This document shows positions 15,199-24,669 of a stretch of DNA of 32,367 bases, one piece after another (position 1 is the stretch's first letter; each line of letters begins with the position of its first letter). The stretch is taken from NCBI GenBank assembly GCA_028282385.1, contig JANQIB010000076.1, positions 1 through 32,367 of the forward strand. The letters are read 5' to 3'. The position numbers were made by a program, and so were the translations under genes. The notes beneath the pieces are model-generated. The model made no database searches, was not told the DNA's origin, and saw only the letters and a list, made by a program, of their open reading frames with translations. The stretch is from Alphaproteobacteria bacterium (GTDB taxonomy: Bacteria; Pseudomonadota; Alphaproteobacteria; Micavibrionales; Micavibrionaceae).

Positions 15199-16200
15199 AT
15201 GAAATTTCTCGATGAAGCAAAGATCTATGTCAAAAGCGGCGATGGCGGGCCCGGCGCCTGCTCTTTTCGGCGTGAGAAATTCGTTGAATTTGGCGGGCCG
15301 GATGGCGGCAATGGCGGCCGTGGCGGAGATATTCTCTTCGAGGCTGTAGAAGATCTCAATACCCTGATCGATTTCCGCTATACCCAGCATTTCCGGGCGA
15401 AGAATGGCCGCAACGGTGAAGGCCGGAATAAATCCGGTAAAGGGGGTGAAAACCTCATCATCAAAGTTCCTGTCGGTACACAGGTGCTGGATGAAGATAA
15501 GGAAACCGTACTCGCCGATTTTACCGAGAAAGGCCAGACCATGACTTTCCTGAAAGGTGGTGATGGCGGTTTTGGCAATGCGCGTTACAAATCCTCAACC
15601 AACCAGGCGCCGCGCAAATTCACGCCCGGCTGGCCGGGAGAAGAGCGCGGGATCTGGCTGCGACTGAAACTGATTGCTGATGCCGGGCTGGTCGGTCTGC
15701 CCAATGCCGGGAAATCAACCTTCCTGGCGGCTGTTTCCGCTGCGCGGCCCAAGATTGCCGATTATCCGTTTACAACCCTGCATCCCAATCTAGGTGTTGT
15801 GCGCGCAGGTGAACGGGAATTTGTCATTGCCGATATTCCGGGCCTGATAGAGGGGGCGCATGAAGGACAAGGGCTCGGCACACGCTTTCTTGGTCATGTT
15901 GAGCGCACAGCGGTGATCTTGCATCTGGTTGATATCACGCAGGATAACCCGGCGCAGGCCTATGCAACTGTCCGCCACGAGCTGACCGCATACGGGCACG
16001 ACCTTGCCGAAAAGAAAGAAATTATCGCCCTGACAAAGTCCGATGCGCTTGGCCCCGAACTTTCCGCCGATCAGGCCGCAGCGTTTGAAAAACAAACAGG
16101 CAAAAAGCCGTTTATCATCTCCTCCGTTTCAAAAGACGGGATTGATCCTCTCCTCTTTGAACTGGATAAAATTATTCAGGGAGGCGCAGAAGATGCATGA
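15199..16200 (+). CDS. obg: Obg family GTPase
   Basis: A 333-residue ribosome-associated GTPase (Obg/CgtA) involved in 50S maturation and stress control. The glycine-rich Obg fold spans about 1-158 ([44 protein letters not shown]). The G domain has G1 GLPNAGKST (166-174), the switch segment [12 protein letters not shown]3 [16 protein letters not shown], and G4 TKSD. The chain ends soon after the G domain, without the long C-terminal extension of some homologues. A heptamer array abuts the ATG and no ribosome-binding site is visible. The 3' end overlaps proB by 8 bp. Confidence 0.97.
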   Translation: MKFLDEAKIYVKSGDGGPGACSFRREKFVEFGGPDGGNGGRGGDILFEAVEDLNTLIDFRYTQHFRAKNGRNGEGRNKSGKGGENLIIKVPVGTQVLDEDKETVLADFTEKGQTMTFLKGGDGGFGNARYKSSTNQAPRKFTPGWPGEERGIWLRLKLIADAGLVGLPNAGKSTFLAAVSAARPKIADYPFTTLHPNLGVVRAGEREFVIADIPGLIEGAHEGQGLGTRFLGHVERTAVILHLVDITQDNPAQAYATVRHELTAYGHDLAEKKEIIALTKSDALGPELSADQAAAFEKQTGKKPFIISSVSKDGIDPLLFELDKIIQGGAEDA

Positions 16201-17308
16201 GCAAGTCATCACACAGAGCAAACGGATTGTCGTTAAGATCGGCTCAGCACTTTTAACTGATGAAAAGTCAGGGGAAGTACGGCAAGACTGGCTGGCAACA
16301 CTGGCGCAGGATTTAGCCGGGCTTGAGGGCAAGGAAATTGTCATTGTCTCTTCAGGCGCCATTGCTCTTGGCCGGAAAGCCATGGGGATTGGCTGGAGTG
16401 ACTCCCCCTCCTCCATTCCGCTAGAAAAGAAACAGGCCGCCGCCGCGATCGGCCAGGTGACACTGGCGCAGGCTTACCAGGATGCGTTTGGAAAAACCGG
16501 GCAGCAAACGGGATTAATTCTTCTCACGCCGCGTGATACCGAAAACCGCCGCGCGCATTTGAATGCCCGTGCAACCATCACCGCGCTTATCGAGCAAAAA
16601 ATTATTCCCGTTATTAATGAAAACGATACTGTGTCGACCGATGAAATCCGCTTTGGTGATAATGACCGGCTGGCGGCGCGGGTGGCCCAGATGGTCGGCG
16701 CGGATCTCCTGATCCTGCTCTCCACAACGGACGGGCTCTACACCGCTAATCCCGATAGCGATCAAGCGGCAGAGCATATCCCGCTTGTTGAAGAGCTCAC
16801 TGAAGATATTTTAGGCATGGCCGGGGATGCCCCGAAAGGCCTGTCCACCGGCGGCATGAAAAGTAAGCTGGACGCCGCGCAAATCGCCATGCAGGCCGGC
16901 ATTCATATGATTGTTTCACGTGGAACATCAGATCACCCGCTTTCGGGCATGCAAAAGGCAACTTTATTTAAAGCTTCTGAAAGCCCGGCCTCGGCCCGGA
17001 AAAAATGGATCGCCAGCCATGTGAAAACAAATGGCAGTCTTGTTCTCGATAATGGCGCCGTTCAGGCTTTAAAAAATGGGAAAAGCCTACTCCCTGCTGG
17101 TGTGACATATATTAACGGTGAATTTGAACGCGGTGATGCAGTTAGCCTGGAAAATCAGGACGGAAAAGTTCTAGGAACAGGTTTAAGTGCGTATTCCGCC
17201 GAAGAGGCCCGCAAAATAGCCGGAAAACAGAGCGCGGAAATTCCTGCGCTTTTGGGGTATTCCCGCGGCAATACCCTCATTCACCGGGATGATATGGCTT
17301 TGTTGTAG
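16193..17308 (+). CDS. proB: Glutamate 5-kinase
   Basis: A 371-residue enzyme catalysing the first step of proline synthesis, ATP-dependent phosphorylation of glutamate. The amino-acid-kinase domain (about 1-260) shows [47 protein letters not shown] and [17 protein letters not shown]. The C-terminal PUA domain (about 280-360) follows. The ATG at 16193 lies inside the end of obg (8-bp overlap) with GGGAGG at good spacing. The longer upstream frame is an overlap artefact. proA is not downstream in this window; instead a heptamer hairpin fills the gap to pepN. Confidence 0.96.
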   Translation: MHEQVITQSKRIVVKIGSALLTDEKSGEVRQDWLATLAQDLAGLEGKEIVIVSSGAIALGRKAMGIGWSDSPSSIPLEKKQAAAAIGQVTLAQAYQDAFGKTGQQTGLILLTPRDTENRRAHLNARATITALIEQKIIPVINENDTVSTDEIRFGDNDRLAARVAQMVGADLLILLSTTDGLYTANPDSDQAAEHIPLVEELTEDILGMAGDAPKGLSTGGMKSKLDAAQIAMQAGIHMIVSRGTSDHPLSGMQKATLFKASESPASARKKWIASHVKTNGSLVLDNGAVQALKNGKSLLPAGVTYINGEFERGDAVSLENQDGKVLGTGLSAYSAEEARKIAGKQSAEIPALLGYSRGNTLIHRDDMALL

Positions 17309-17382
17309 TTGCAAGTTACAGGTTGCAAGTTACAAGATATGGATTAGAGTTTCTTGTAACTTGAAACTTGCACCTTGTAACT
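17307..17382 (+). repeat. Heptamer inverted array filling the proB-pepN gap
   Basis: The left arm (17307-17336) is four units of the type AGTTGCA/AGTTACA and the right arm (17353-17382) is four units of the type CTTGTAA/CTTGAAA, the inverse complement. Aligned as 30-base arms, 25 positions pair. The left arm begins inside the proB stop codon (TAG) and the right arm ends at the base before the pepN ATG, so the array is the entire gap. Confidence 0.85.
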
Positions 17383-20133
17383 ATGAAAACAGATACCCCC
17401 CAGACGATTTACCTCAAAGATTATAAACCTGCTCCTTACGACGTGGAGCATATTGATTTGAATTTTGACCTGAATGAAGGTGAAACAATTGTCACTTCAG
17501 CGGTTCAATATAAAAAAGCGGCAGGCGGTGCGCTTATTCTGGATGGAGAAGATCTGGAACTGCTCTCCATCGAAAAAGACGGCAGCGCTTTTGAAGATTA
17601 TAAAATCGAAAACGGGAAACTGACGATTGAAGATCCGGGTGATGAATTCATCCTGACGATCAAAACCAAAATTCATCCTGAAACCAATACAGCCTTAGAA
17701 GGGCTTTACAAGTCCGGCGGCAATTACTGCACACAATGTGAAGCGGAAGGCTTTCGCCGGATTACCTGGTTTCAGGACCGCCCGGATGTCCTGTCGACTT
17801 TTACCGTGCGGCTGGAAGCCGATAAAGAGAAATACCCGGTCTTACTCTCCAACGGTGACCTGACGGAAGAAGGTATTTGCCCCCCTCACCCGGCCTCACC
17901 TGAAGGCTCGGCCACCCTCTCCCCCGCGGGGAGAGGGAAGAGCGGCGAAAGCCGCGAGGGTGAGGGGGAAAGGCATTATACCGTGTTTGAAGATACAACG
18001 CCAAAACCCTGTTACCTGTTTGCTCTCGTTGCCGGCAATCTGGAACATGTCCACGACACGTTTACGACCATGTCGGGGCAAAAAGTTGATCTGTATATCT
18101 ATGTCCGTAAAGGCGATGAAGGCCAATGCGATCACGCGATGGCATCCCTTATTAAATCGATGAAATGGGATGAAGAGGTTTATGGCTGCGAATACCAGTA
18201 TAAGCGCTTCAACATTGTCGCGGTCAGTGATTTCAACATGGGTGCGATGGAAAACACCTCGCTGAATATTTTTAATACGGCCCTTGTTCTTGCACACCCG
18301 GACACCGCAACCGATACCGATTTCATCCGCGTGGAAAGCGTGATTGCGCATGAATATTTTCACAACTGGACTGGTAACCGGATTACCTGCCGTGACTGGT
18401 TCCAGCTTTCTTTAAAAGAAGGCCTGACGGTTTTCCGCGACCAGGAATTTTCCGCCGATATGAATTCGCGCGCCGTGCAGCGGATTGATGATGTCTCCCA
18501 TCTGCGTCAGTTCCAGTTCCCGGAAGATGCGTCCCCCCTCGCCCATGCGGTCCGCCCGGATAATTATATCGAGATTGATAATTTCTATACGATGACCATC
18601 TATGAAAAAGGCGCGGAAGTGATCCGCATGTTCCACACATTGCTCGGCCCGGAAACTTACCGCAAGGCAACGGATCTTTATTTTGAACGCCATGACGGAC
18701 AGGCTGTCACCTGCGATGACTGGGCGCAATGTATGGCCGAGGCCTCCGGACTGGACCTCGAACAATTTAAACTCTGGTATAGGCAGGCCGGCACACCGGA
18801 AATAGAGGCAAAAACCTCTTATGATCCAGAGAATAAAAAATTTACACTCACACTGTCACAATCTGTTCCGGACACGCCCGGCCAGCAGAATAAAAAACCA
18901 ATGCATCTTCCGGTCGCTATTGGCCTTCTCGGTGATAACGGTGATGACCTTCCTCTTCATCTGTCATCCCGAACGCCGCAGGCGGAGGGATCTCACTCCA
19001 CCGACGGAGATTTCTCGGCTTCGCCTCGAAATGACACTATTATTTTAAACCTTACTGACAAAGAACAAAGTTTTATGTTTGAGGATATTGGATCACGGCC
19101 CGTGCCATCAATTCTGCGGAATTTCTCCGCGCCGGTGAAACTGACAAGCGATCTCTCCGATGAGGACCTCGCCTTTTTGATGGTTCATGACTCTGACGGG
19201 TTTAACCGCTGGGAGGCCGGACAAAATTATGCCCTGAAAATTATGTGTGACATGATTAAAACCGGCAGCAAAGATCCTGCCGAAGATTTTATCAAAAGCT
19301 ATGGCGACCTCATCGAGCGGACTTTTGAGGACAGCTCCGATAAGGCGCTCATGGCGCGGGCGCTCAGCCTTCCCGATTTTACCATGATTGCGCAGGCACA
19401 GAGCATTATTGATCCTGACTCCATTCATACCGCGCACGATAATGTCCTGCGGACGATCAAAAGAACCTACAAAGACAAGCTTCAAAAACTTTACGACGGC
19501 TTAAAACAAGACGGTGAATACCAGATCACCCCTGAAGCCATGGGTGCGCGGGCGCTGCGTAATACTTGCCTTGGCCTTTTAACCGCGACAAACGGAACCG
19601 GCTGCACGAAACTGGCCACAAGCCATTATGAAACGGCGACAAACATGACAGACCGGATGGCGGCCTTATCACGCATTGTTGAAAACAAAAACGCGGATCA
19701 GCAGGCTATCCTTCAGGATTTCTATGAGCGGTTTAAGGACTACCAGCTTGTCATTGATAAATGGTTTGGTGTACAGGCCGCGGCGGTTCGGGATGATATT
19801 TTTGACGTGTTGGACAGCCTGAAGAGCCACCCTGATTTTACAATGAAAAACCCGAACCGTGTCCGCGCGCTCTATGGCGCCTTTGCGATGCGTAATCCGG
19901 TCAAGTTTCACGATGTGTCCGGCCAGGGCTATGATTTCCTGAAAAACGCGGTGATAGAACTCAACAAAATTAACCCGCAAATCGGCGCGCGGATGCTCAC
20001 TCCCTTGCGCGAATGGAAACAATATACGCCTGACCGGCAGGAAAAGATGAAAGCTGTGCTCGAAGAAATCTGCGCGCTTAAAGGTATTTCGCCAAATGTC
20101 TATGAAATCGCAAGTAAAAGCCTTAACGCCTGA
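17383..20133 (+). CDS. pepN: Aminopeptidase N (M1 family) with two in-frame palindromic insertions
   Basis: A 916-residue zinc aminopeptidase of the bacterial PepN type. The exopeptidase motif GAMEN is at about 287-291, the zinc site HEYFH at 323-327 and the third ligand Glu at about 346. The C-terminal regions typical of PepN (FSAPVKL, then helical repeats) follow. Compared with E. coli PepN as I recall it, two extra segments stand out: about residues 165-196 (Pro/Gly/Ser/Glu-rich, LSPAGRG) and about 528-552 (SSRTPQAEGS to SPRNDT), each encoded by a palindromic repeat. Without them the protein would be about 859 residues, near the usual length. Start: ATG 17383; the frame could also begin at a TTG at 17368 inside the repeat. 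No ribosome-binding site is visible. The 3' end overlaps rnhB. Confidence 0.95.
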   Translation: MKTDTPQTIYLKDYKPAPYDVEHIDLNFDLNEGETIVTSAVQYKKAAGGALILDGEDLELLSIEKDGSAFEDYKIENGKLTIEDPGDEFILTIKTKIHPETNTALEGLYKSGGNYCTQCEAEGFRRITWFQDRPDVLSTFTVRLEADKEKYPVLLSNGDLTEEGICPPHPASPEGSATLSPAGRGKSGESREGEGERHYTVFEDTTPKPCYLFALVAGNLEHVHDTFTTMSGQKVDLYIYVRKGDEGQCDHAMASLIKSMKWDEEVYGCEYQYKRFNIVAVSDFNMGAMENTSLNIFNTALVLAHPDTATDTDFIRVESVIAHEYFHNWTGNRITCRDWFQLSLKEGLTVFRDQEFSADMNSRAVQRIDDVSHLRQFQFPEDASPLAHAVRPDNYIEIDNFYTMTIYEKGAEVIRMFHTLLGPETYRKATDLYFERHDGQAVTCDDWAQCMAEASGLDLEQFKLWYRQAGTPEIEAKTSYDPENKKFTLTLSQSVPDTPGQQNKKPMHLPVAIGLLGDNGDDLPLHLSSRTPQAEGSHSTDGDFSASPRNDTIILNLTDKEQSFMFEDIGSRPVPSILRNFSAPVKLTSDLSDEDLAFLMVHDSDGFNRWEAGQNYALKIMCDMIKTGSKDPAEDFIKSYGDLIERTFEDSSDKALMARALSLPDFTMIAQAQSIIDPDSIHTAHDNVLRTIKRTYKDKLQKLYDGLKQDGEYQITPEAMGARALRNTCLGLLTATNGTGCTKLATSHYETATNMTDRMAALSRIVENKNADQQAILQDFYERFKDYQLVIDKWFGVQAAAVRDDIFDVLDSLKSHPDFTMKNPNRVRALYGAFAMRNPVKFHDVSGQGYDFLKNAVIELNKINPQIGARMLTPLREWKQYTPDRQEKMKAVLEEICALKGISPNVYEIASKSLNA
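17875..17973 (+). repeat. Palindromic element inserted in frame in pepN (first)
   Basis: The outer arms CCCCCTCACCC (17881-17891) and GGGTGAGGGGG (17958-17968) pair perfectly. An inner stem CCCTCTCCCC (17915-17924) pairs with GGGGAGAGGG (17928-17937), and a third small hairpin GCGGC-GAAA-GCCGC lies at 17942-17955. The DNA is translated as a low-complexity loop containing LSPAGRG. From memory this peptide type recurs in annotated proteins wherever this widespread intergenic palindrome is read through. Confidence 0.85.
18962..19036 (+). repeat. Palindromic element inserted in frame in pepN (second)
   Basis: The 75-bp unit runs from TGTCAT (18962-18967) to ATGACA (19031-19036), exactly 25 codons' length, with CATCCCGAACG at the left and GGCTTCGCCTCGAAATG at the right, and GATCTC/GAGAT inner arms. 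It belongs to a different palindrome family from the first pepN insertion. It lies where E. coli PepN has a short beta-turn, by my recollection of that sequence. Confidence 0.8.
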
Positions 20134-20773
20134 ATGTCCTCGTAGTTTTGATGCAGGGTTTTCAGCCCCCGTCTGCGGTATTGACGAGGTTGGCCGCGGG
20201 CCACTCGCCGGGCCGGTTGTCGCCGCCTGTGTGTTTATCCCGGAAGAAGCGAAAGATTTGAGTTTTTGGCAGATTGTGACTGATAGTAAAAAACTCTCTG
20301 CCAAAAAGCGGGAGATGCTTTACGGGGAAATCACCGCCTGCTGCGCCTGCTCTATTGCCGAAATTTCACCGGCAGAGATTGATGAACTCAATATTCATCA
20401 CGCCACGCTGAAAGCGATGAAGGGGGCTTTTGAACAAATCTGTCATCCTGAGCGTAGCGAAGGATCTAAGATCCTTCGGGCACAAGGCCCTCAGGATGAC
20501 AACATTTTGTGTCTCATTGACGGAAAATTCGCCCCGGATATTCCGTGCCGGGCACAAACCGTCATCAAGGGCGATAGTAAATCTCTATCCATCGCCGCGG
20601 CTTCTATTATCGCCAAGGTGCACCGCGACCGGTTGATGGCCACGCTGCATGAACAGCACCCACATTATGGCTGGGACCGGAATGCCGGCTATGGCACCGC
20701 CCAGCACCTGGAGGGAATCCGTCTTCATGGAATTACCCCGCATCATCGCAGATCTTTTGCGCCGTGTAAGTAA
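20096..20773 (+). CDS. rnhB: Ribonuclease HII with an in-frame palindromic insertion
   Basis: A 225-residue RNase HII, which removes ribonucleotides from DNA-RNA hybrids. Active-site features: GIDEVGRGPLAGPVVAA (Asp and Glu), TDSKKLSAKKRE, CLIDGK (Asp), KGDSKSLSIAAASIIAKVHRD (Asp). Between the helix LKAMKGAFEQI and the strand carrying the third Asp, about 20 extra residues (CHPERSEGSKI...) are encoded by a palindromic element at 20441-20501. E. coli RNase HII has only a short loop there. Catalytic residues on both sides are intact, so the gene is probably functional. The ATG at 20096 has AAGG 11 bases upstream; ATG 20102 is an alternative. The start lies inside the pepN end by 38 bp. Confidence 0.94.
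   Translation: MSMKSQVKALTPECPRSFDAGFSAPVCGIDEVGRGPLAGPVVAACVFIPEEAKDLSFWQIVTDSKKLSAKKREMLYGEITACCACSIAEISPAEIDELNIHHATLKAMKGAFEQICHPERSEGSKILRAQGPQDDNILCLIDGKFAPDIPCRAQTVIKGDSKSLSIAAASIIAKVHRDRLMATLHEQHPHYGWDRNAGYGTAQHLEGIRLHGITPHHRRSFAPCK
20441..20501 (+). repeat. Palindromic element inserted in frame in rnhB
   Basis: The outer arms TGTCATCCTGAG (20441-20452) and CTCAGGATGACA (20490-20501) are perfect inverse complements. The inner arms CGAAGGATCT (20458-20467) and AGATCCTTCG (20469-20478) pair perfectly around one base. The translation CHPERSEGS is a tell-tale peptide of a widely distributed bacterial intergenic palindrome, from general experience with annotated proteins. Confidence 0.9.
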
Positions 20774-20780
20774 CTGAACC

Positions 20781-22088
<1,308 letters not shown>

Positions 22089-22090
<2 letters not shown>

Positions 22091-22187
22091 GTAAGGAGTT
22101 ATAAGTAGGGAGTAAGGAGATAAAAGAAAATTGGGACAAATACGAAAAACGACCTCTCCCGACTAGCCACTCCCTACTCCCTTCTAT
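22089..22187 (+). repeat. Heptamer inverted array in the ccrM-folB gap
   Basis: From the last two bases of the ccrM stop codon, five 7-bp units of the type GAGTAAG run in perfect phase (22089-22123). After an A-rich centre, five inverse-complement-like units of the type CTACTCC occupy 22153-22187. The arms pair only approximately. The array ends 11 bases before the folB ATG. Confidence 0.75.
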
Positions 22188-22198
22188 ATAAGAACCGG

Positions 22199-22645
22199 AT
22201 GAATACGCTTTTTAAAACTGTCACTTCTCTGCACGGCCCGGCGCTGCGCGCAGCCAATGATGCCGGGACCAATCTGCAAAAAGCGGATCGTATTTTTGTC
22301 AATGATCTGGTCTTTGAGGCCAATATCGGCGTTTACGAAGACGAAAAAAAACATTCCCAAAAACTCACGGCTTCTGTTGAAGTCCTTGTCAGTACATCTG
22401 CGCAAGATTACCAGGGGGATGATATTAAAGATGTGATGTCCTATGAGGATATTGTCGATGCCGTTAAACAGGTTAAAGAGGAAGGCCATATCCATCTGCT
22501 TGAACATTTTGCAGAACAAGTTGCCGCTCTATGTCTGGAAAACCCCAAAGCCTTACAGGTCACAATTCAGCTGACAAAGGAAAATATATTTGGCTGCGGG
22601 GAACAAGCCGGCGTTTCAATTACAAGAACAAAATCTATTCGTTAA
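22199..22645 (+). CDS. folB: Dihydroneopterin aldolase-like protein
   Basis: A 148-residue protein whose residues from about 30 on match FolB, which converts dihydroneopterin in folate synthesis. DRIFVNDLVFEANIGVYEDE contains the conserved glycine-valine-tyrosine segment with the pterin-loop acidic residues, VMSYEDIVDAVKQV the Tyr/Asp helix, HIHLLEHFAEQVAALCL the substrate-binding Glu helix and IQLTKENIFGCGEQAGVSI the catalytic Lys strand. About 28 extra N-terminal residues precede the domain. They may mean the true start is downstream, but no in-frame ATG exists there before the domain. No ribosome-binding site is visible at 22199. The 3' end overlaps the convergent unknown gene by 11 bp. 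Confidence 0.8.
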   Translation: MNTLFKTVTSLHGPALRAANDAGTNLQKADRIFVNDLVFEANIGVYEDEKKHSQKLTASVEVLVSTSAQDYQGDDIKDVMSYEDIVDAVKQVKEEGHIHLLEHFAEQVAALCLENPKALQVTIQLTKENIFGCGEQAGVSITRTKSIR

Positions 22646-23540
22646 AGTTACTTTCCTGAGCCGGCCTCTTTTCCCCTTCTTCACGTTTCATTATCATGGA
22701 TGACAATAGGCGCTCTCCCTTCACATCTTCAAACAAATCAACACCATCAAGCTCGCTTTGCAAAATCGCCAGGATATTACTCCTCCCCCTGATGTTCCCC
22801 TGATATTCAAGGACATTTAGACGCATCCGGACATAAGCCGTTCTTTCATATCTGCGTTGACGCTCATCCGGCGGCAGGTCGAGGATCTCTCTTTGTTTTC
22901 TGAGAATATAAGCCTGTGCAACATGTTCATCCACCTCGGCAAAAACATAGGTTAACGCTTCTTGTAAAACAAACAGGACAGCTTTCGGATAATCTTTGAT
23001 TTCCCCGTCTTTTCCGCAAACTTCATGCATCCCGGTAATACTTCTGACTTCCAGACGCCGGACCTGTTCATAGCCTGTATAATCCACCAGATAAAATCCC
23101 TTTTGCTCCGTGTCATAGCGGCCAAGATGGACCGGCACAAAAAACTCAAACTGGGTCGGGAAATTCTTTTTCCCGTCATTGACAACTTTTTTAACGGCCT
23201 CACGAATGACGTTCCATTCAAAATCATTATTCACGTTATCCTGGTAAATCTGACACTCATTGATCAGCATATAATTATCGATCGCACGGTTATCACCGCT
23301 ATCGAATACATGGAGTCTCCAATAAAGTTTGGACAGGCTTTGCGGGGTGATCTTTGAGTATTTGCCGGAATATTTATCTTCGATTGTTGTCGCATCGAGA
23401 TAATAGTCGGCCATATCGACTTCAGCTTTTTCTTCTTTCGGTGTTTCCTCCATAGCGGGCTCTTTTTCAGCCTCCTGCGCAAAAGCAGCAGGTCCCATCA
23501 AAAAAGACACAAGAACGATAATCGGCAAAAAACGTTTCAT
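22635..23540 (-). CDS. Secreted or periplasmic protein of unknown function
   Basis: A 301-residue protein I do not recognise with confidence. It begins with a clear signal peptide (KRF then hydrophobic LPIIVLVSFLMGPAA, probable cleavage after AFA at about 21), followed by an acidic Glu/Lys-rich linker (22-42), then a mixed alpha/beta region with YYLDATTIEDKYSGKYSK, FFVPVHLGRYDTEQKGFYLVDY and a helical, Arg-rich stretch (LPPDERQRRYERTAYVRMR). One cysteine pair (ECQIYQ, EVCGKDG) could form a disulfide. It resembles uncharacterised secreted families in alphaproteobacteria (possibly DUF4852, unverified). It may share a transcript with mutY, whose start lies over 1 kb upstream, but it has its own candidate promoter. 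Confidence 0.7.
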   Translation of the reverse strand: MKRFLPIIVLVSFLMGPAAFAQEAEKEPAMEETPKEEKAEVDMADYYLDATTIEDKYSGKYSKITPQSLSKLYWRLHVFDSGDNRAIDNYMLINECQIYQDNVNNDFEWNVIREAVKKVVNDGKKNFPTQFEFFVPVHLGRYDTEQKGFYLVDYTGYEQVRRLEVRSITGMHEVCGKDGEIKDYPKAVLFVLQEALTYVFAEVDEHVAQAYILRKQREILDLPPDERQRRYERTAYVRMRLNVLEYQGNIRGRSNILAILQSELDGVDLFEDVKGERLLSSMIMKREEGEKRPAQESNFNE

Positions 23541-23546
23541 ATCAAT

Positions 23547-23575
23547 AGTATAATATGATTACGGTCTGAATACAA
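23547..23575 (-). promoter_or_regulatory. Candidate promoter placed for a leaderless transcript
   Basis: On the minus strand TTGTAT (23570-23575) and TATACT (23547-23552) are 17 bases apart. The -10 ends six bases before the ATG at 23540, so transcription would start at or next to the start codon, and no ribosome-binding site is present. Confidence 0.4.
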
Positions 23576-23583
23576 ATTCCCTT

Positions 23584-24669
23584 TTATCTCAGAGCCTTAT
23601 AGAATTTACGGAAGAGGCCTGGCAAAATTTCAGGATCAAAGTCGCTGCCATTTTGCCAGTAATGATTTTCAGGAATTTTACGCCCGCTATAGCGCACCTC
23701 ATAGGCATTTAACCTCAGTTCAAAATGCGTAAAAATGTGCCGGACCTGCACCCCGCGCATTTTTTTGATATCTCCCCTTATATAGGAAAGATGCTGCGTT
23801 TTTTGAGAAGGCTCCCATGATGTTGTCGGAAAACCGGTCATCCCGCCCAAAAGTCCTTTTTCCGCGCGGCGTTCCAGTAAGAATTCGTCTTTTGAATTTT
23901 GAATAAAATACACATTCCCGTGCCTGACAGGTTTTGCCTGTTTCGCTTTCCTGACCGGATAACGTTCAGGATCACCAACTGCAAAAGCTCCACAAAAATC
24001 ACTCGCCGGGCAGAGCAGGCATTTCGGAGATTTAGGGGTGCAGATCCCTGCCCCGAGATCCATCAGGCTTTGCGCATAATCGCCGGGCCGTCTCTCTTCA
24101 CCGTCTGCCAATAATCCGGCAAATGACTTTAAGTCCGGCTTGCAGTCGGGCAGAGCTTTTTCAACTTTGAAGATCCGTGACATCACACGTTCAACATTCC
24201 CGTCAACCACATTGGCCGGGTTGTTAAAGGCAATCGCAGAAATTGCCGCGGCCGTATAAGGACCAACTCCCGGAAGTTTTAGAAGTGCGTTTTCACAGTC
24301 AGGAAAATGACCGTCATGCTCTTTCACAATCGCCTGCGCACATTTATGCAGATTACGTGCGCGGGCATAATAGCCAAGCCCGGCCCATTCATTCAGGACA
24401 TCCTGCTGATCTGCCGCCGCGAGATCCTCAACGCCCGGCCATTTTTCGGCAAACTTTAAGAAATACGGAATAACGGCCGGCACGGTTGTTTGCTGAAGCA
24501 TGATTTCAGAAAGCCAGACATGATAAGGATCGGGCTTTTGGCCTTTGACCGCGCGCCATGGCAGGGCCCGTTGATGGCGCGTATACCATTTCAGAATGGC
24601 TGCACGAAACGCGGCAGGATCTATATCCTGCTTGAGCTTATCTTTTGAAACTGCCACACTGCGCCCCAT
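23584..24669 (-). CDS. mutY: A/G-specific adenine DNA glycosylase
   Basis: A 361-residue base-excision repair glycosylase that removes A opposite 8-oxoG. The catalytic Glu is in WLSEIMLQQTTV (about residue 55), the helix-hairpin-helix LPGVGPYTAAA lies near 132, and the catalytic Asp is in VVDGNVERV. The [4Fe-4S] cluster pattern C-x6-C-x2-C-x5-C (CTPKSPKCLLCPASDFC) is intact. A C-terminal NUDIX-like domain for 8-oxoG recognition follows (VYFIQNSKDEFLLERR, then HIFTHFELRLNAYEV). Start ATG 24669 has AAAGGGA about 10 bases upstream on the minus strand. It shares bases with the divergent dciA-like start codon. A longer frame to 24756 does not match the family. Confidence 0.96.
   Translation of the reverse strand: MGRSVAVSKDKLKQDIDPAAFRAAILKWYTRHQRALPWRAVKGQKPDPYHVWLSEIMLQQTTVPAVIPYFLKFAEKWPGVEDLAAADQQDVLNEWAGLGYYARARNLHKCAQAIVKEHDGHFPDCENALLKLPGVGPYTAAAISAIAFNNPANVVDGNVERVMSRIFKVEKALPDCKPDLKSFAGLLADGEERRPGDYAQSLMDLGAGICTPKSPKCLLCPASDFCGAFAVGDPERYPVRKAKQAKPVRHGNVYFIQNSKDEFLLERRAEKGLLGGMTGFPTTSWEPSQKTQHLSYIRGDIKKMRGVQVRHIFTHFELRLNAYEVRYSGRKIPENHYWQNGSDFDPEILPGLFRKFYKALR

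Noticed and set aside
16043..16192. Upstream extension of proB
   Set aside because: It overlaps conserved obg sequence in another frame; the ATG at 16193 with GGGAGG matches the ProB N-terminus.
17307..17382. proB-pepN hairpin considered as a rho-independent terminator
   Set aside because: The stem is AT-rich and imperfect and runs straight into the pepN start codon with no T-tract.
17875..19036. Extra PepN segments considered as new functional domains
   Set aside because: They are low-complexity, short, and each coincides exactly with a DNA palindrome, so repeat insertion is the simpler reading.
24596..24667. N-terminal extension of the dciA-like gene to 24596
   Set aside because: It would read antisense through the conserved start of mutY, and the extra residues do not match the DUF721 family.
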